Source of the DNA: Desulfosoma sp.
GTDB lineage: Bacteria; Desulfobacterota; Syntrophobacteria; Syntrophobacterales; DSM-9756
Assembly: GCA_037481875.1 (NCBI GenBank)
Contig: JBBFKY010000003.1
Span: 344,428-408,427, forward strand
Direction: 5' to 3'
DNA: 64,000 nt
The notes under the pieces were generated by a model, which was not told the DNA's origin, made no database searches, and saw only the letters and a list, made by a program, of their open reading frames with translations. Positions 1-8,789 of this stretch are shown in pieces. Position numbers and translations under genes: made by a program. Within the stretch, counting starts at the first letter, position 1. Each line of letters opens with the position of its first letter.

Positions 1-1
1 T

Positions 2-298
2 AACCCTCACGTGATCCCGAGCTTACGTTTTACGGAAATTCATTCCGGCTACGACATTCCCGATCGCGGCCCTTTTGTGCAAAAGATTCGCCAAATTCTG
101 GAAACCCATGCCTTACCCTGGGATCCCGTGCCCTTTCGAAGCCACAGTGACGCCAACACTTTGTGGAGTGCCGGCGTCAAACCCATTTTGTTGGGGCCTG
201 GGCAGCTGGAAAAGGCTCACTCTCCGGAAGAATCCGTATCCTTTGATCAGGTGGCCACAGCCGCGCGCATCTATGCCGACATTTTGATGTCGCTCTAG
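2..298 (+). CDS. M20-family metallopeptidase / deacylase, C-terminal part (5' end outside window)
   Basis: The reading frame is open from the left edge, so only the last ~98 residues are present. The segment with SHSDANTLWSAGVKPILLGPG followed by the motif AHSPEESVS resembles the C-terminal catalytic part of ArgE/DapE/CPG2-type M20 amidohydrolases. There a late His (here in AHSPEE) helps bind the di-zinc centre and the preceding Asp/Gly-rich loop shapes the substrate pocket. Such enzymes hydrolyse N-acyl amino acids or small peptides in the cytoplasm. Substrate specificity cannot be decided from this fragment. The GTG at position 11 is simply the first start-like codon in the open frame, not a real start. 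The next gene on this strand is 650 bp away, so no operon partner is evident downstream. Confidence 0.75.
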   Translation, partial: NPHVIPSLRFTEIHSGYDIPDRGPFVQKIRQILETHALPWDPVPFRSHSDANTLWSAGVKPILLGPGQLEKAHSPEESVSFDQVATAARIYADILMSL

Positions 299-417
299 GA
301 AGCGGACATCACCAAAGTCCGTTTCCATGGGTTTTGTTTCAAAAGGAGCATGATTTGAAGAAATTTTTGAACAGCCTCTGTTGACCCCCGCCATTTTCAT
401 GGTATGTTTTGCGGTCT

Positions 418-667
418 AGGAGCTTGTTCGAAAATGAGAATGACCCCTTTCAGGCCGGAACGTAGGGGCACGGCGCGTCGTGCCTTGGCGCCTCAAAACC
501 TTTGTTTTCCTGGGAGCACGGGCGTCCTGCCCGCACAAACGGTGGAATAAAGGCCCGTGCCCAAGGAAAAGACACGGTTTCAGGTTTGTGAGGGCGAAGC
601 GGCGTTTCGCCCCTATCCTGACATGCCATTGAAGACTTCGGTATTGCAAGATCTCGGACAAGCTCCT
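418..667. repeat. Dispersed GC-rich repeat with terminal inverted repeats (copy A)
   Basis: Ends are inverted repeats: AGGAGCTTGTTCGA at the left and TCGGACAAGCTCCT at the right (13 of 14 bases complementary). Inside are two palindromic modules. One has the form GGGCGTCCTGCCCGC. The other has the form GGGCGAAGCGGCGTTTCGCCC, preceded by CAGGTTTGTGAGGG. Related modules recur in other intergenic gaps of this window (near 21.2, 21.4, 31.8, 38.4, 40.5 and 48.7 kb). It encodes no convincing protein. It fills most of the 650-bp gap between the peptidase fragment and the DUF2914 gene; I see nothing else in that gap. It could be a MITE-like element. Confidence 0.6.
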
Positions 668-951
668 AACAGGCTGTCAAAGAAGTTCTGGAATAGGTGG
701 GCGCCGCGCAGATGTGTATCCATCCGGAAGACGAGTCGTAAGTCCGTCTTTTTTGCTGAAGAATTCAAAGGCCCGCTTCCGCGGCAATGACGTAAGAAAT
801 CAGGATGCAGGTTTTCCGCAACCTCACAGATTCGGGCTCATGGCATGAGGCCTTCGAAGCGGCTGGGTTTTTTCATGTCAACCAGTGCCACCTAGGGTTC
901 ATCTTCTGAAGGCGTGGTGTGCTCGTCCGTTCAAGCGAAAGGAATCGATCC

Positions 952-1470
952 ATGCCCATGGCCGTTGGCATCGAACGTTGTGCTGTCATCGTACGATCAC
1001 GGAAACGCCACTCTTACTTTCAAACCCTACGGAAGCTAGTGTTTTTCGCTTTGGGGATCGTGGGTCTTACCGCCGTTCTCCTTTTCTACGAACCCCTTGC
1101 AGGACACGCAGAGGAAAAGGCCGAACCGTCTACCAATGTCAATGCAGGCCTGACATTGGGTCGAGCCGTGCTTTGCGAGGCTGTGGAAAACCTCAATCCG
1201 GTCAACCCCGCGTGGGTTTTTTCGGTCTCGCAAGGTCAAATTTACTGCTTCACGGAATTCCTGACGGTACGGGCCCAAACAGTGATCTTTCATCGTTGGT
1301 ACCATCGGGATTCTTTAACCACACAAATTAGGCTGAAACTTTATCCTCCACGATGGTCAACCCACAGCGTGTTAAGGCTGCGTGAGGCGGACAAGGGGCC
1401 CTGGAAAGTGGAAATCACCGACGCCGAAGGGCGTGTTTTAAACGTTCTTCGATTCAGCATTGTGGATTAA
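952..1470 (+). CDS. DUF2914 domain protein, membrane-anchored
   Basis: A 172-residue protein with one N-terminal hydrophobic segment (about residues 30-47, LVFFALGIVGLTAVLLFY) and a C-terminal DUF2914 module. Family features visible are the early CEAVENLNPVNP stretch, then GQIYCFTEF, then FHRWYHRD, and a closing WKVEITDAEGRVL block. The fold is predicted to sit outside the cytoplasm; its biochemical role is unknown. I chose the ATG preceded by AAAGGA (8 bp upstream) rather than the GTG 33 bases earlier, which lacks a ribosome site. The stop is 5 bp before the diadenylate cyclase gene, so the two are probably co-transcribed. A link to cyclic dinucleotide signalling is only suggested by position. 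Confidence 0.75.
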   Translation: MPMAVGIERCAVIVRSRKRHSYFQTLRKLVFFALGIVGLTAVLLFYEPLAGHAEEKAEPSTNVNAGLTLGRAVLCEAVENLNPVNPAWVFSVSQGQIYCFTEFLTVRAQTVIFHRWYHRDSLTTQIRLKLYPPRWSTHSVLRLREADKGPWKVEITDAEGRVLNVLRFSIVD

Positions 1471-1475
1471 ATTCC

Positions 1476-2936
1476 ATGCGATCCATTCTTCTGGTTCTTT
1501 CGTCTATTCGATGGCAGGATGTGGTTGACATTTTAATCAACAGCTACATCTTGTTTCGAGTCTACGTTCTCTTTCGGCACACCAACGCTTTCCGTATTCT
1601 GGCAGGCATCGCTTCCCTCTGGGTCATTCAGGAATTAGCCGCCTCCTTGGGTCTGATCCTGACCAGCTGGGCCCTTCAAGCCATTACGGCTGCCGCCGCC
1701 ATTATCATCATCGTGGTGTTTCGCAACGAAATCCGTACTGCCCTGCAGGCTCGTAACCTCAAGAACTTTCTTTGGGGATCCCCTTTGGAAGAAAAGTCCT
1801 CCCCGGTCACCGTGCTGGTGGATACCCTGTTCCACATGGGCAAGAAACGTATGGGCGCCCTGATAGTTTTTCCGGGCAAGGAAGACCTTCGAGAACTGAT
1901 TCACGGCGGCATTCCGTGGGATGGACGTGTGTCTCAGGAAATGCTCATGAGTATCTTTTGGCCCAAGAATCCCGTCCACGATGGAGCGGCCATTGTAGAA
2001 GGGGACAAGGTGACGGAAGTGGGAGTCCTTTTGCCTTTGTCCCAAAGAACGGACCTGCCCACCTTTTACGGCACACGGCACCGCGCCGCCGCCGGTCTTG
2101 CGGAACGCTCCGACGCTCTTGTTGTGGCCGTCTCCGAAGAACGTGGACGGGTCACCGCCGCCAAAGACTCCTGGATCAAGCCGGTAGGCCAACCCGAAGA
2201 ATTGATTCACATTTTGGAAAACCATCTGGGCATCGAGCAACAGCGCGATCCCCGATACCGCAAGAGAGAAATGACCAAACTGGCCATCGCCGGGGTGCTC
2301 TCCCTCTTTATCATAAGCGCCATTTGGCTTGGGTTCACTCGAGGCCGAGATACCCTTATGGAACTGGACGTGCCCGTAGAATTCGTCAATCGTCCGGCCC
2401 AATTTCAAATCCTGGACACTTCCGCCAACAAGGTCCATTTGCAGTTTCATGGATCCAGCGCCATTGTGAAATCCTTGCGACCCGAACAGATCACTGTTCG
2501 AATCAATCTTGCCAAGGCTGTGGAAGGTCTGAATGTCTTTCCCATCACCAAGGAAAATATTCAGATGCCTCCAGGACTTTTCCTCAACAGCGTCAACCCG
2601 GCCACTTTGGAAGTGACTCTGGACGTTCCAGGGACTAAAATTGTTCCCGTGCAGGTAGACTGGACAGGAAAGCTTCCGGACAACATCCTGATTACCGACG
2701 TGCAAGTCGTCCCATCCGAAGTTCAAGTGCTGGGCGGCAAAACGCTCCTAGCAGGCATTCATACCTTTTACACGGCGCCCGTACGTGTGGACAGCCTCAC
2801 CCAATCCGGCTCCCTCGTCGTCCCCCTCATCATCACACCGGCTTCCCTGAAGCTGGCCGATCCGGCTCAAGAGCGTGTCGAAATTCGTTTTACCATGACC
2901 AAACGCTCGGAAAAGAAAGGACCACCGGAGGGTTAA
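1476..2936 (+). CDS. cdaA: Diadenylate cyclase fused to a YbbR/CdaR regulatory region
   Basis: Makes c-di-AMP from two ATP at the inner membrane. Residues 1-90 hold membrane helices typical of CdaA. The DAC domain (about 95-250) carries both catalytic motifs: DGA at 169-171 (in NPVHDGAAI) and the RHR motif at about 201-203 (in GTRHRAAAG). A fourth helix follows at about 268-287. The remainder (about 295-480) consists of repeated beta-rich stretches of the YbbR type (for example LDVPGTKIVPVQVDWTGKLP). In Bacillus and relatives the YbbR protein CdaR is a separate gene next to cdaA; here both are one 486-residue polypeptide. No strong Shine-Dalgarno is visible, and translation may be coupled to the DUF2914 gene 5 bp upstream. 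Confidence 0.88.
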   Translation: MRSILLVLSSIRWQDVVDILINSYILFRVYVLFRHTNAFRILAGIASLWVIQELAASLGLILTSWALQAITAAAAIIIIVVFRNEIRTALQARNLKNFLWGSPLEEKSSPVTVLVDTLFHMGKKRMGALIVFPGKEDLRELIHGGIPWDGRVSQEMLMSIFWPKNPVHDGAAIVEGDKVTEVGVLLPLSQRTDLPTFYGTRHRAAAGLAERSDALVVAVSEERGRVTAAKDSWIKPVGQPEELIHILENHLGIEQQRDPRYRKREMTKLAIAGVLSLFIISAIWLGFTRGRDTLMELDVPVEFVNRPAQFQILDTSANKVHLQFHGSSAIVKSLRPEQITVRINLAKAVEGLNVFPITKENIQMPPGLFLNSVNPATLEVTLDVPGTKIVPVQVDWTGKLPDNILITDVQVVPSEVQVLGGKTLLAGIHTFYTAPVRVDSLTQSGSLVVPLIITPASLKLADPAQERVEIRFTMTKRSEKKGPPEG

Positions 2937-3021
2937 CGCTTTTTCAGCCTTCGGCCCACGTTGAGAGCGTGAGACGCTGCCCAAGGGATGGTTCTTGGCG
3001 ACTTAAGAAGGAGGTGCTGCC

Positions 3022-4422
3022 ATGACCATCACACCTTCCGACTCGGCACGATCACGAAAGATTAGCGCCTTATGGATCGGCTACCTGGGATGGGTGGTGG
3101 CTTCGGCCACCATCGTTCTTCTCAAAAAACTCGGTTACAGTGACATTACCTTCCATCAAATCGGCATCTTCATCGCAGCAGCAACTTTGGCTCACTTCAT
3201 CGGTTGGACTATGGTCCTTCTTGGATGGGATTCCCTCTTTCGTTTTGACCCTCACTTTGTGCTTATACCCAATTGGTTCTTTTTCGCTCCAGTCGCCGCC
3301 TACGGCTTTTATGCTGTCGGCACGGCCCGCGACCTCATGCTTATAGGATGGCTTATGGGCTTTTTCTTTCTAGCCGGCCACGTGCGTTTTCGATGTGTTC
3401 TTCTGACGGCCTGCTATTACATGTCTCTCTATCTCGCTTTTCTTGTCCTCATGAGCCGCATGGATGGACACAGGCCGGACTATCTTCGAGAAGTTGTCCG
3501 TATCGGGGCTTTCCTGGCGGTGTGCGTGTTTCTGGCTGTGCTTCTGGATCGGTTTGCTTCCCAAAAAGCCCATCTCAAGGAATCCATCGCGCAGCTCAGG
3601 GAAAAAGATCGGGAAATCACAAGGCTTAATCAAAAGCTTGCCCGGTTTGTCAGCGATCCTTTGGTGAAACATCTGACCAGGGAAGAAGGTGGCTCTCTGT
3701 TCGAACACAGGCGCAGGAAGATTACCATCTTTTTTTCGGACATCTGTCGTTTCAGCACCATTACAGACACCATGGAGCCTGAGGAAACGGCCGAGCAGCT
3801 CAATGAGTACTTTCACGCCATGATCCCACTTGTCATTGAGCACAAGGGCACTCTGGACAAGCTCATGGGAGACGGCATCATGGTCCTCTTTGGAGCTCCC
3901 GATGATATGGACCCGGCGGAAGGCGCGCACCGGTGCCTGCAAATGGCCGCAGCCATGCGAGATAAACTCAGGGTCCTCAACCACAAGTGGACCCAGAAAG
4001 GCTATCCTCACGCCCTGCAAGTGCGCATGGGTGTGCACACTGGGCTGAGCGTGGTTGGAAGCTTTGGGTCGGAACACTGGATTCATTACACAGCTATCGG
4101 CTCCCAGGTCAACGTGGCGGCCAGGCTGCAACAAATCGCCGAACCCGACCAGATCCTGATCAGCCGAGCCACCTACACGCTGGTGGCGGACAAGATTCAG
4201 GCTCGAGACCTAGGTCCTATGCCCTTGAAGGGTCTGCATCAGCCCGTGCACGTCTATGAATACCTCGGCTTTCATGCCGATAATCACAGCCATCGAATTA
4301 TCGAAGAAGGATCCGGGTATTTCGTCTACGTGCACTCTGACGCCGTGGAAGCTCCAAAGATGCGGGAACTGGCAGATCTTTTCGACGCCATGTGGAGGAC
4401 AAAAAAAGGACGTAAAGAGTGA
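3022..4422 (+). CDS. Class III adenylate/guanylate cyclase with N-terminal membrane domain
   Basis: A 466-residue protein with a very good ribosome site (AAGGAGG, 8 bp upstream of ATG). About six hydrophobic helices span residues 15-178. A coiled linker follows (about 180-208), then the cyclase homology domain (about 230-420). Metal-binding Asp residues are D240 in FFSDIC and D284 in KLMGDGIM. The purine-recognising Lys is K280. The transition-state residues N364 and R368 lie in SQVNVAARL. The position that is often Asp in adenylate cyclases is Ser361, so ATP versus GTP preference is uncertain. It follows the diadenylate cyclase by about 85 bp, giving two cyclic-nucleotide enzymes side by side. 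The membrane part is not a recognised sensor family. Confidence 0.88.
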   Translation: MTITPSDSARSRKISALWIGYLGWVVASATIVLLKKLGYSDITFHQIGIFIAAATLAHFIGWTMVLLGWDSLFRFDPHFVLIPNWFFFAPVAAYGFYAVGTARDLMLIGWLMGFFFLAGHVRFRCVLLTACYYMSLYLAFLVLMSRMDGHRPDYLREVVRIGAFLAVCVFLAVLLDRFASQKAHLKESIAQLREKDREITRLNQKLARFVSDPLVKHLTREEGGSLFEHRRRKITIFFSDICRFSTITDTMEPEETAEQLNEYFHAMIPLVIEHKGTLDKLMGDGIMVLFGAPDDMDPAEGAHRCLQMAAAMRDKLRVLNHKWTQKGYPHALQVRMGVHTGLSVVGSFGSEHWIHYTAIGSQVNVAARLQQIAEPDQILISRATYTLVADKIQARDLGPMPLKGLHQPVHVYEYLGFHADNHSHRIIEEGSGYFVYVHSDAVEAPKMRELADLFDAMWRTKKGRKE

Positions 4423-4425
4423 TTC

Positions 4426-5847
4426 TTACGGCTGCTGAGGAGAAAGCTCCACCGAAGGTCCCGACATTTCCTCGGATCGCAACAGAGGACGCCAGTAATC
4501 GGGAAGGTTCTTTGCCGAGCCGTTTTTCATGAATTCCAAGATACGGTTCGTGCGGGTTTCCATGTCAGGAATGATTTCCGCCAAGGCTTTTAAGCTGGAG
4601 AGCACTTTTTGAGTGTGTTTCTTATGAGGCACATCCATCCCAGGGTGGTTCAAAAGCTCGAGAACCTGCTCCAACATGGGCAGCTTTTCCGCGGAAAATT
4701 CCACGTAAGCCACCTGAGGCCACAAGGTGCGCACCTCTTTCGGCAAATGCTCAAGACGATCGGCCAGTGCCTCGTCGGTTCCCAGCCACACGGCGCTCTT
4801 TAACCGCTCCAAAACCCCTTGAATTTCACGGCTCAGATCATTCCACACCGAGGTCTCCCTCAAAAGGCGTTCCCATTTGGGCTGAATCTTCATGGCGATC
4901 CAATTGACGGCTTGTTCCGGCAACAGAGGTGTCACCAAAAACTCTCTTTGCTCAGCCAAGAGATCGCGCCCCAAGGTCGCGAGATCCCCCTGTCCGTTGA
5001 GTGAGTGCAGACGCCCTTCAATGTATTCATTCAGGCGGCGCACAAGCGAGGTCTTGTCTTCAAGGCCTGCCACGTGTTTTCGAATCTCTTCTTCCCACTG
5101 TTCTCGAAGAAAACCCACCTCGGCGTTGATGGCGGAAAAGATAAAACTTAACTTCATCAAAGTGTTACGAAGCTCATGCGCCAAAGCGTTACAAGAAGCG
5201 AACCGTTGAAGGGCCATTTCATTTTGCACCTGGTTCAGGGTTTCCCGAATATGAAGCGAGAACATTTCGGTTCCCAAAATTCGAGAAAGCTTCTTGATCA
5301 CCTTGGTGGCACGATCCCCTCGTTGAATGGTGTGCGGCAAAAAATGTATCTTGATGACCGCCACCACCACGTAGTCCGTGTCTTGCCAAATAGGCGAGCC
5401 TTTCCAGTTGAGCGGATATTCAAGGCCGGTAAGATCGTCTCCGTAAAGATCCGTCTTTTTCACCAAAACCGGCTCCATGTGGTGCCAGTCTTCAGGCTCT
5501 CCACTCAGCTGCTTGCGCACACTGCGCTGATCTTCATATGGATTGTCCGCCGTCCAGCTCTTTTGCCGTTCCACGCACCATGCCATGGCTTCCAAGGCGC
5601 GGCCGGGACGATCTCGATACTGTTCCCAGGTTTTTCCCGGTGGATTGTAGTCCGAGACAGCTGGAAGCCCCCAGTGAATGGTTCCGTTGCCGTGTTCTCG
5701 AATGCCGGAAGTCACCCTCACGGAACGCAATTCGGGCATGGGACCGATACGGTAAACGGTTCCCTTGGTCGCATGATCCAAACACAGCAGAATGGTCTCG
5801 ATCATGTTCTTGCAGGTTTTCTCGAGAATATCGTGACCAATAATCAT
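4426..5847 (-). CDS. Histidine-kinase-like protein with DHp-type HELRN motif but no ATPase domain
   Basis: A 473-residue soluble protein of unknown function, convergent with the cyclase gene (3 bp apart). The N-terminal ~200 residues look like a mixed alpha/beta sensor region with no family I recognise. Residues about 205-245 contain ASCNALAHELRNTL, closely resembling the H-box of histidine kinase dimerisation domains with a candidate phospho-acceptor His224. The rest is helical and lacks the N, G1, F and G2 boxes of HATPase_c, so it cannot be a normal autokinase. It might be a phosphotransfer or dimerisation scaffold. The start has a GAGGGG box 9 bp upstream. The 350-bp gap to iorB presumably carries its promoter. 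Confidence 0.6.
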   Translation of the reverse strand: MIIGHDILEKTCKNMIETILLCLDHATKGTVYRIGPMPELRSVRVTSGIREHGNGTIHWGLPAVSDYNPPGKTWEQYRDRPGRALEAMAWCVERQKSWTADNPYEDQRSVRKQLSGEPEDWHHMEPVLVKKTDLYGDDLTGLEYPLNWKGSPIWQDTDYVVVAVIKIHFLPHTIQRGDRATKVIKKLSRILGTEMFSLHIRETLNQVQNEMALQRFASCNALAHELRNTLMKLSFIFSAINAEVGFLREQWEEEIRKHVAGLEDKTSLVRRLNEYIEGRLHSLNGQGDLATLGRDLLAEQREFLVTPLLPEQAVNWIAMKIQPKWERLLRETSVWNDLSREIQGVLERLKSAVWLGTDEALADRLEHLPKEVRTLWPQVAYVEFSAEKLPMLEQVLELLNHPGMDVPHKKHTQKVLSSLKALAEIIPDMETRTNRILEFMKNGSAKNLPDYWRPLLRSEEMSGPSVELSPQQP

Positions 5848-6163
5848 GCCGTGTTACCCCTCGGTCTCATAATCTCAACAACCTTCCATCACCAAAGTCT
5901 ACCTGTTTAATCGGAAACTTTCAGAAGGTCAATAAGCACTTCTTGCCCATAAAGGTTCGATGCACATTCCATACCAAACACCGCACAACCTTGTCAGCTG
6001 CAACCCGGCTTTTTCCATTTTACTGTCAAATGGCTAAATTCCTTAAAAGTAAGACACTTACAAACGATTCATGAAGGACCTCCATGTCCTGGGAAGAGAA
6101 CCCTGGCACGATTTGGAACGAGCTTCAGGGTCTTGAAGTGACCATGGCCGCACAGGGAGGTGT

Positions 6164-6205
6164 GCAACGGATTGCACTTTTCGGCAATCCGTTGCATAGT
6201 TTTTT
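6164..6205 (+). terminator. Perfect 12-bp hairpin with T-run, plus-strand orientation
   Basis: GCAACGGATTGC and GCAATCCGTTGC form a perfect 12-bp stem with an 8-base loop, followed three bases later by a run of T. The T-run ends inside the stop codon of iorB. As drawn it terminates plus-strand transcription, yet there is no recognisable plus-strand gene upstream. On the minus strand, after iorB, the stem is not followed by T residues, so it is at best a weak or rho-dependent end for that operon. The gap between the histidine-kinase-like gene and iorB (about 350 bp) otherwise shows nothing I can name. Confidence 0.5.
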
Positions 6206-6818
6206 AGCTACAGACTCTAGCGAAGCCCAGGTCAAAGGCCTTTTGGTTGATATCGTACAGTTTGGGCGAAAAGAGCCGATGAAGGCAAGCGTCCCACGCT
6301 TCCTTGGCAATAGGAAGCACCTGCATGGCCGCTACGGCTCCCATGACCACCATGTTGGCCGCCTTGACGGAACCGGCTTCACGGGCCAATGCTTCTGCAT
6401 CCAGCGTGACAATCTTTGCCAATTTTTCCTTAAGGTACTTGACGGCATCCCCGATATCGGGATAACGCCCCTGTCCGGCCGCCACCGTAAAAGGCACGAT
6501 GGGTGATATGCTGACCACGGCAGAGGTTTTGGGATGGCACCGATTGAGAGCCCGCAGAGCTTCCAAGGGTTCAAAGGCTACCAGCACGTCGGCCTGGCCC
6601 TCTCCCACAATGGGGGCTTGAATGTCTCCGACCACGACGGAAGATTCCACCACACCGCCCCGTTGGGCCATACCGTGGATTTCACTCATGCTCGCATGAA
6701 GTCCCGCGGCCAAAGCCACCTCTCCCACCAATCGCGTGGCCAAAAGGGTTCCTTGCCCTCCCACCCCTGTAAAGAAAAGGCGCAGACCATGAAAGCGCCC
6801 ATTTTTTTCTGTCGTCAC
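6204..6818 (-). CDS. iorB: Indolepyruvate:ferredoxin oxidoreductase, beta subunit
   Basis: The smaller subunit of IOR, which with IorA oxidatively decarboxylates arylpyruvates (indolepyruvate, phenylpyruvate, 4-hydroxyphenylpyruvate) to aryl-acetyl-CoA with ferredoxin as acceptor. The reaction is reversible. The protein belongs to the gamma-domain family of 2-oxoacid oxidoreductases: GVGGQGTLLATRL near the start and SEIHGMAQRGGVVESSVV are diagnostic. I prefer the GTG start with AGGAGG 8 bp upstream; an ATG ten codons earlier with only AAGG is the alternative. It lies about 95 bp downstream of iorA and closes the liv-paaK-iorAB operon. The 64-bp spacer between iorA and the alternative start shows no structure. 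Confidence 0.9.
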   Translation of the reverse strand: MTTEKNGRFHGLRLFFTGVGGQGTLLATRLVGEVALAAGLHASMSEIHGMAQRGGVVESSVVVGDIQAPIVGEGQADVLVAFEPLEALRALNRCHPKTSAVVSISPIVPFTVAAGQGRYPDIGDAVKYLKEKLAKIVTLDAEALAREAGSVKAANMVVMGAVAAMQVLPIAKEAWDACLHRLFSPKLYDINQKAFDLGFARVCS

Positions 6819-6912
6819 CGTTTCATCCTCCTGTGCAGCCTTATCCATTTCAAGCCTTTTGGTTGGTTGGATCTCTTAAGAAAGCTGCTTAAAAAAAAGA
6901 AACACCGGACCG

Positions 6913-8772
6913 TCAGGCCTCGATTTTCTTCGGTTTGATGGCGTCACACAATTGAGCGCACACGGAACAGCCTCCACACAGAACTTCATTGATGCGAACA
7001 CAGGCTTCGCCGCCTCGATCTTGAGTCCACACAAAGGCGGTACAGCCAAGCTGCGCCAGATCTTCTCGGCATGGACGACAATCGCCTGTAACCTGGAACA
7101 CGACTTTTTGTTTCGTGCCAAGGATTCGACGCTCATAAAGCGGGCAGGGGGATCGGCTGATGAGGACGGAAACCCCACCCTCTTTCATGCCGGTTTTCAT
7201 TTCCTGCAGAACCTGCTGGGTCTTTTTTACTTGCAAGGGGTTGACCACAGCCAATTTTTTCACGCCGCATCCGCGCACCAAGGTTTCCAGATCCACCTTG
7301 GCTTGTCCTTTGCCTTCCTTGGTGAGCCACACACCGGGATGAGGCTGGTGGCCCGTCATGGCTGTGGTGCCGTTATCGAGAATCACCAAAAGGAGGTTTC
7401 TTTCATGGTTCACGGCGTTGATAAGCCCCGTGATACCGCTGTGAAAGAAGGTGGAATCCCCGATAAAAGCCACGACCGGTCGATCCAACACGCGGCTGAA
7501 ACCTCCGGCCGTGGAAATGCTGGATCCCATGCAGATCAAGAAATCGGCCATCTGCAAAGGAGGTAAAAGCCCCAGGGTGTAGCAGCCGATATCCGTCGGA
7601 TAGACGGCTTCATCGCCGAAGACCTTTTTGACACTAAAGAAAGTGGCCCGATGAGGACATCCCGGACATAGGTTGGGAGGACGAGCCGGTAGATCCTGGG
7701 GCACGGCCAAAGGCTCAGGATCCTGAAACGCAACCCCGAAAAACCTACTGACAGCCTTCTTCACCAGCACCGTGTCCAACTCAAAAGCCCTGGGCACAAA
7801 CTCTTTTCCGGCAATCTTTCCGCGAAATCCACATTTTTGAGCAATCCCCCGCACGGATTCTTCTAGGAACGGCTCCAGTTCCTCCACCACCAGCACGGTT
7901 TCGAGGCCGCTCAAAAATTCTGCAACAAGCCTTTCGGGAAAAGGGTGCGTCATGCCGAGCTTTAGAAAACGGACGCGCTCCTTGATCCCCAGTTCCCGCA
8001 CGGCGTCTTGAACGTAGAGTGCCGAAACACCACTGGAGATGATGCCCCAAGGCCCGGTGCCTTCCACGGTGTTAAAGGGGCTTGTTTCCGACGTTTCTTT
8101 GAGCTGGGCATGTTTTTCCAAAAGCTTAAGGTGCAGCTTTCGCCCGACCATGGGGACCACGACCAGATTGAATGGATCCTTGGTAAAGGTGCCTTTCGAT
8201 TTTCCAGGAAAAATGTCTCCCAGGGTGACGGGGCCTCGGCAGTGGTTGACTCGAGTCGTGGTTCGCAGCAAGACGGGAAGTCCGTACTTTTCAGACAAGG
8301 CGTAACCGGTCACCACCATGTCCTTGGCCTCCTGGGGTGTGGCCGGTTCCAACATGGGCACCCCGGCCATCTTAGCAAAATACCGGTTATCCTGTTCGTT
8401 CTGGCTGGAATGAAGGGAAGGGTCGTCGGCCGAGACAATGACCATACCTGCCTTAACGCCCACATAGGCCAAAGTCATGAAAGCATCGGAAGCCACGTTG
8501 AGCCCTACATGCTTCATGGACACCAGACTGCGCACGCCGCATTGAGCCGCAGCACAAGCGGATTCCACAGACACCTTTTCGTTCACCGAATATTCCACTT
8601 CTGTTTCGATTTCAGGACCCAAGGCGGCGAAGCCGTCGATGATTTCCGAAGACGGCGTTCCAGGATAAGCAGCGACAAAGCCCACTCCGGCTTCAACGGC
8701 TCCGCGAATGATAGCTTCATTGCCTAAAAGGAATTTCTTTTCACCTCGAGTCCCGATCAGCAGGTCATGCAT
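6913..8772 (-). CDS. iorA: Indolepyruvate:ferredoxin oxidoreductase, alpha subunit
   Basis: A 619-residue subunit carrying the thiamine diphosphate site and ferredoxin-like clusters. The N-terminal pyrimidine-binding domain begins GNEAIIRGAVEAGVGFVAAYPGTP. The central ThDP pyrophosphate region includes CPGCPHRATF, DIGCYTLG and the GDSTFFHSGI...N motif. The C-terminus has a Cys-rich segment (CRPCRED) and a CGGCSVCAQLC motif near residue 605 that would ligate [4Fe-4S] clusters. A GGAGG box about 9 bp upstream supports the ATG. Together with IorB and the arylacetate-CoA ligase encoded just upstream, it interconverts aryl-acetyl-CoA and arylpyruvates. In Methanococcus IOR is known to run in the carboxylating direction for aromatic amino acid salvage. 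Confidence 0.94.
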   Translation of the reverse strand: MHDLLIGTRGEKKFLLGNEAIIRGAVEAGVGFVAAYPGTPSSEIIDGFAALGPEIETEVEYSVNEKVSVESACAAAQCGVRSLVSMKHVGLNVASDAFMTLAYVGVKAGMVIVSADDPSLHSSQNEQDNRYFAKMAGVPMLEPATPQEAKDMVVTGYALSEKYGLPVLLRTTTRVNHCRGPVTLGDIFPGKSKGTFTKDPFNLVVVPMVGRKLHLKLLEKHAQLKETSETSPFNTVEGTGPWGIISSGVSALYVQDAVRELGIKERVRFLKLGMTHPFPERLVAEFLSGLETVLVVEELEPFLEESVRGIAQKCGFRGKIAGKEFVPRAFELDTVLVKKAVSRFFGVAFQDPEPLAVPQDLPARPPNLCPGCPHRATFFSVKKVFGDEAVYPTDIGCYTLGLLPPLQMADFLICMGSSISTAGGFSRVLDRPVVAFIGDSTFFHSGITGLINAVNHERNLLLVILDNGTTAMTGHQPHPGVWLTKEGKGQAKVDLETLVRGCGVKKLAVVNPLQVKKTQQVLQEMKTGMKEGGVSVLISRSPCPLYERRILGTKQKVVFQVTGDCRPCREDLAQLGCTAFVWTQDRGGEACVRINEVLCGGCSVCAQLCDAIKPKKIEA

Positions 8773-8789
8773 GTCGGCCGCCTCCTCCT

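Noticed and set aside
885..1331. Plus-strand open frame in another phase over the DUF2914 gene
   Set aside because: Arg/Cys-rich product without family features; the overlapping frame encodes the recognisable DUF2914 protein.
6084..6506. Plus-strand open frame over the end of iorB
   Set aside because: It is antisense to a clear IorB reading frame beyond 6204, its product resembles nothing I recognise, and the frame reads through a strong hairpin.
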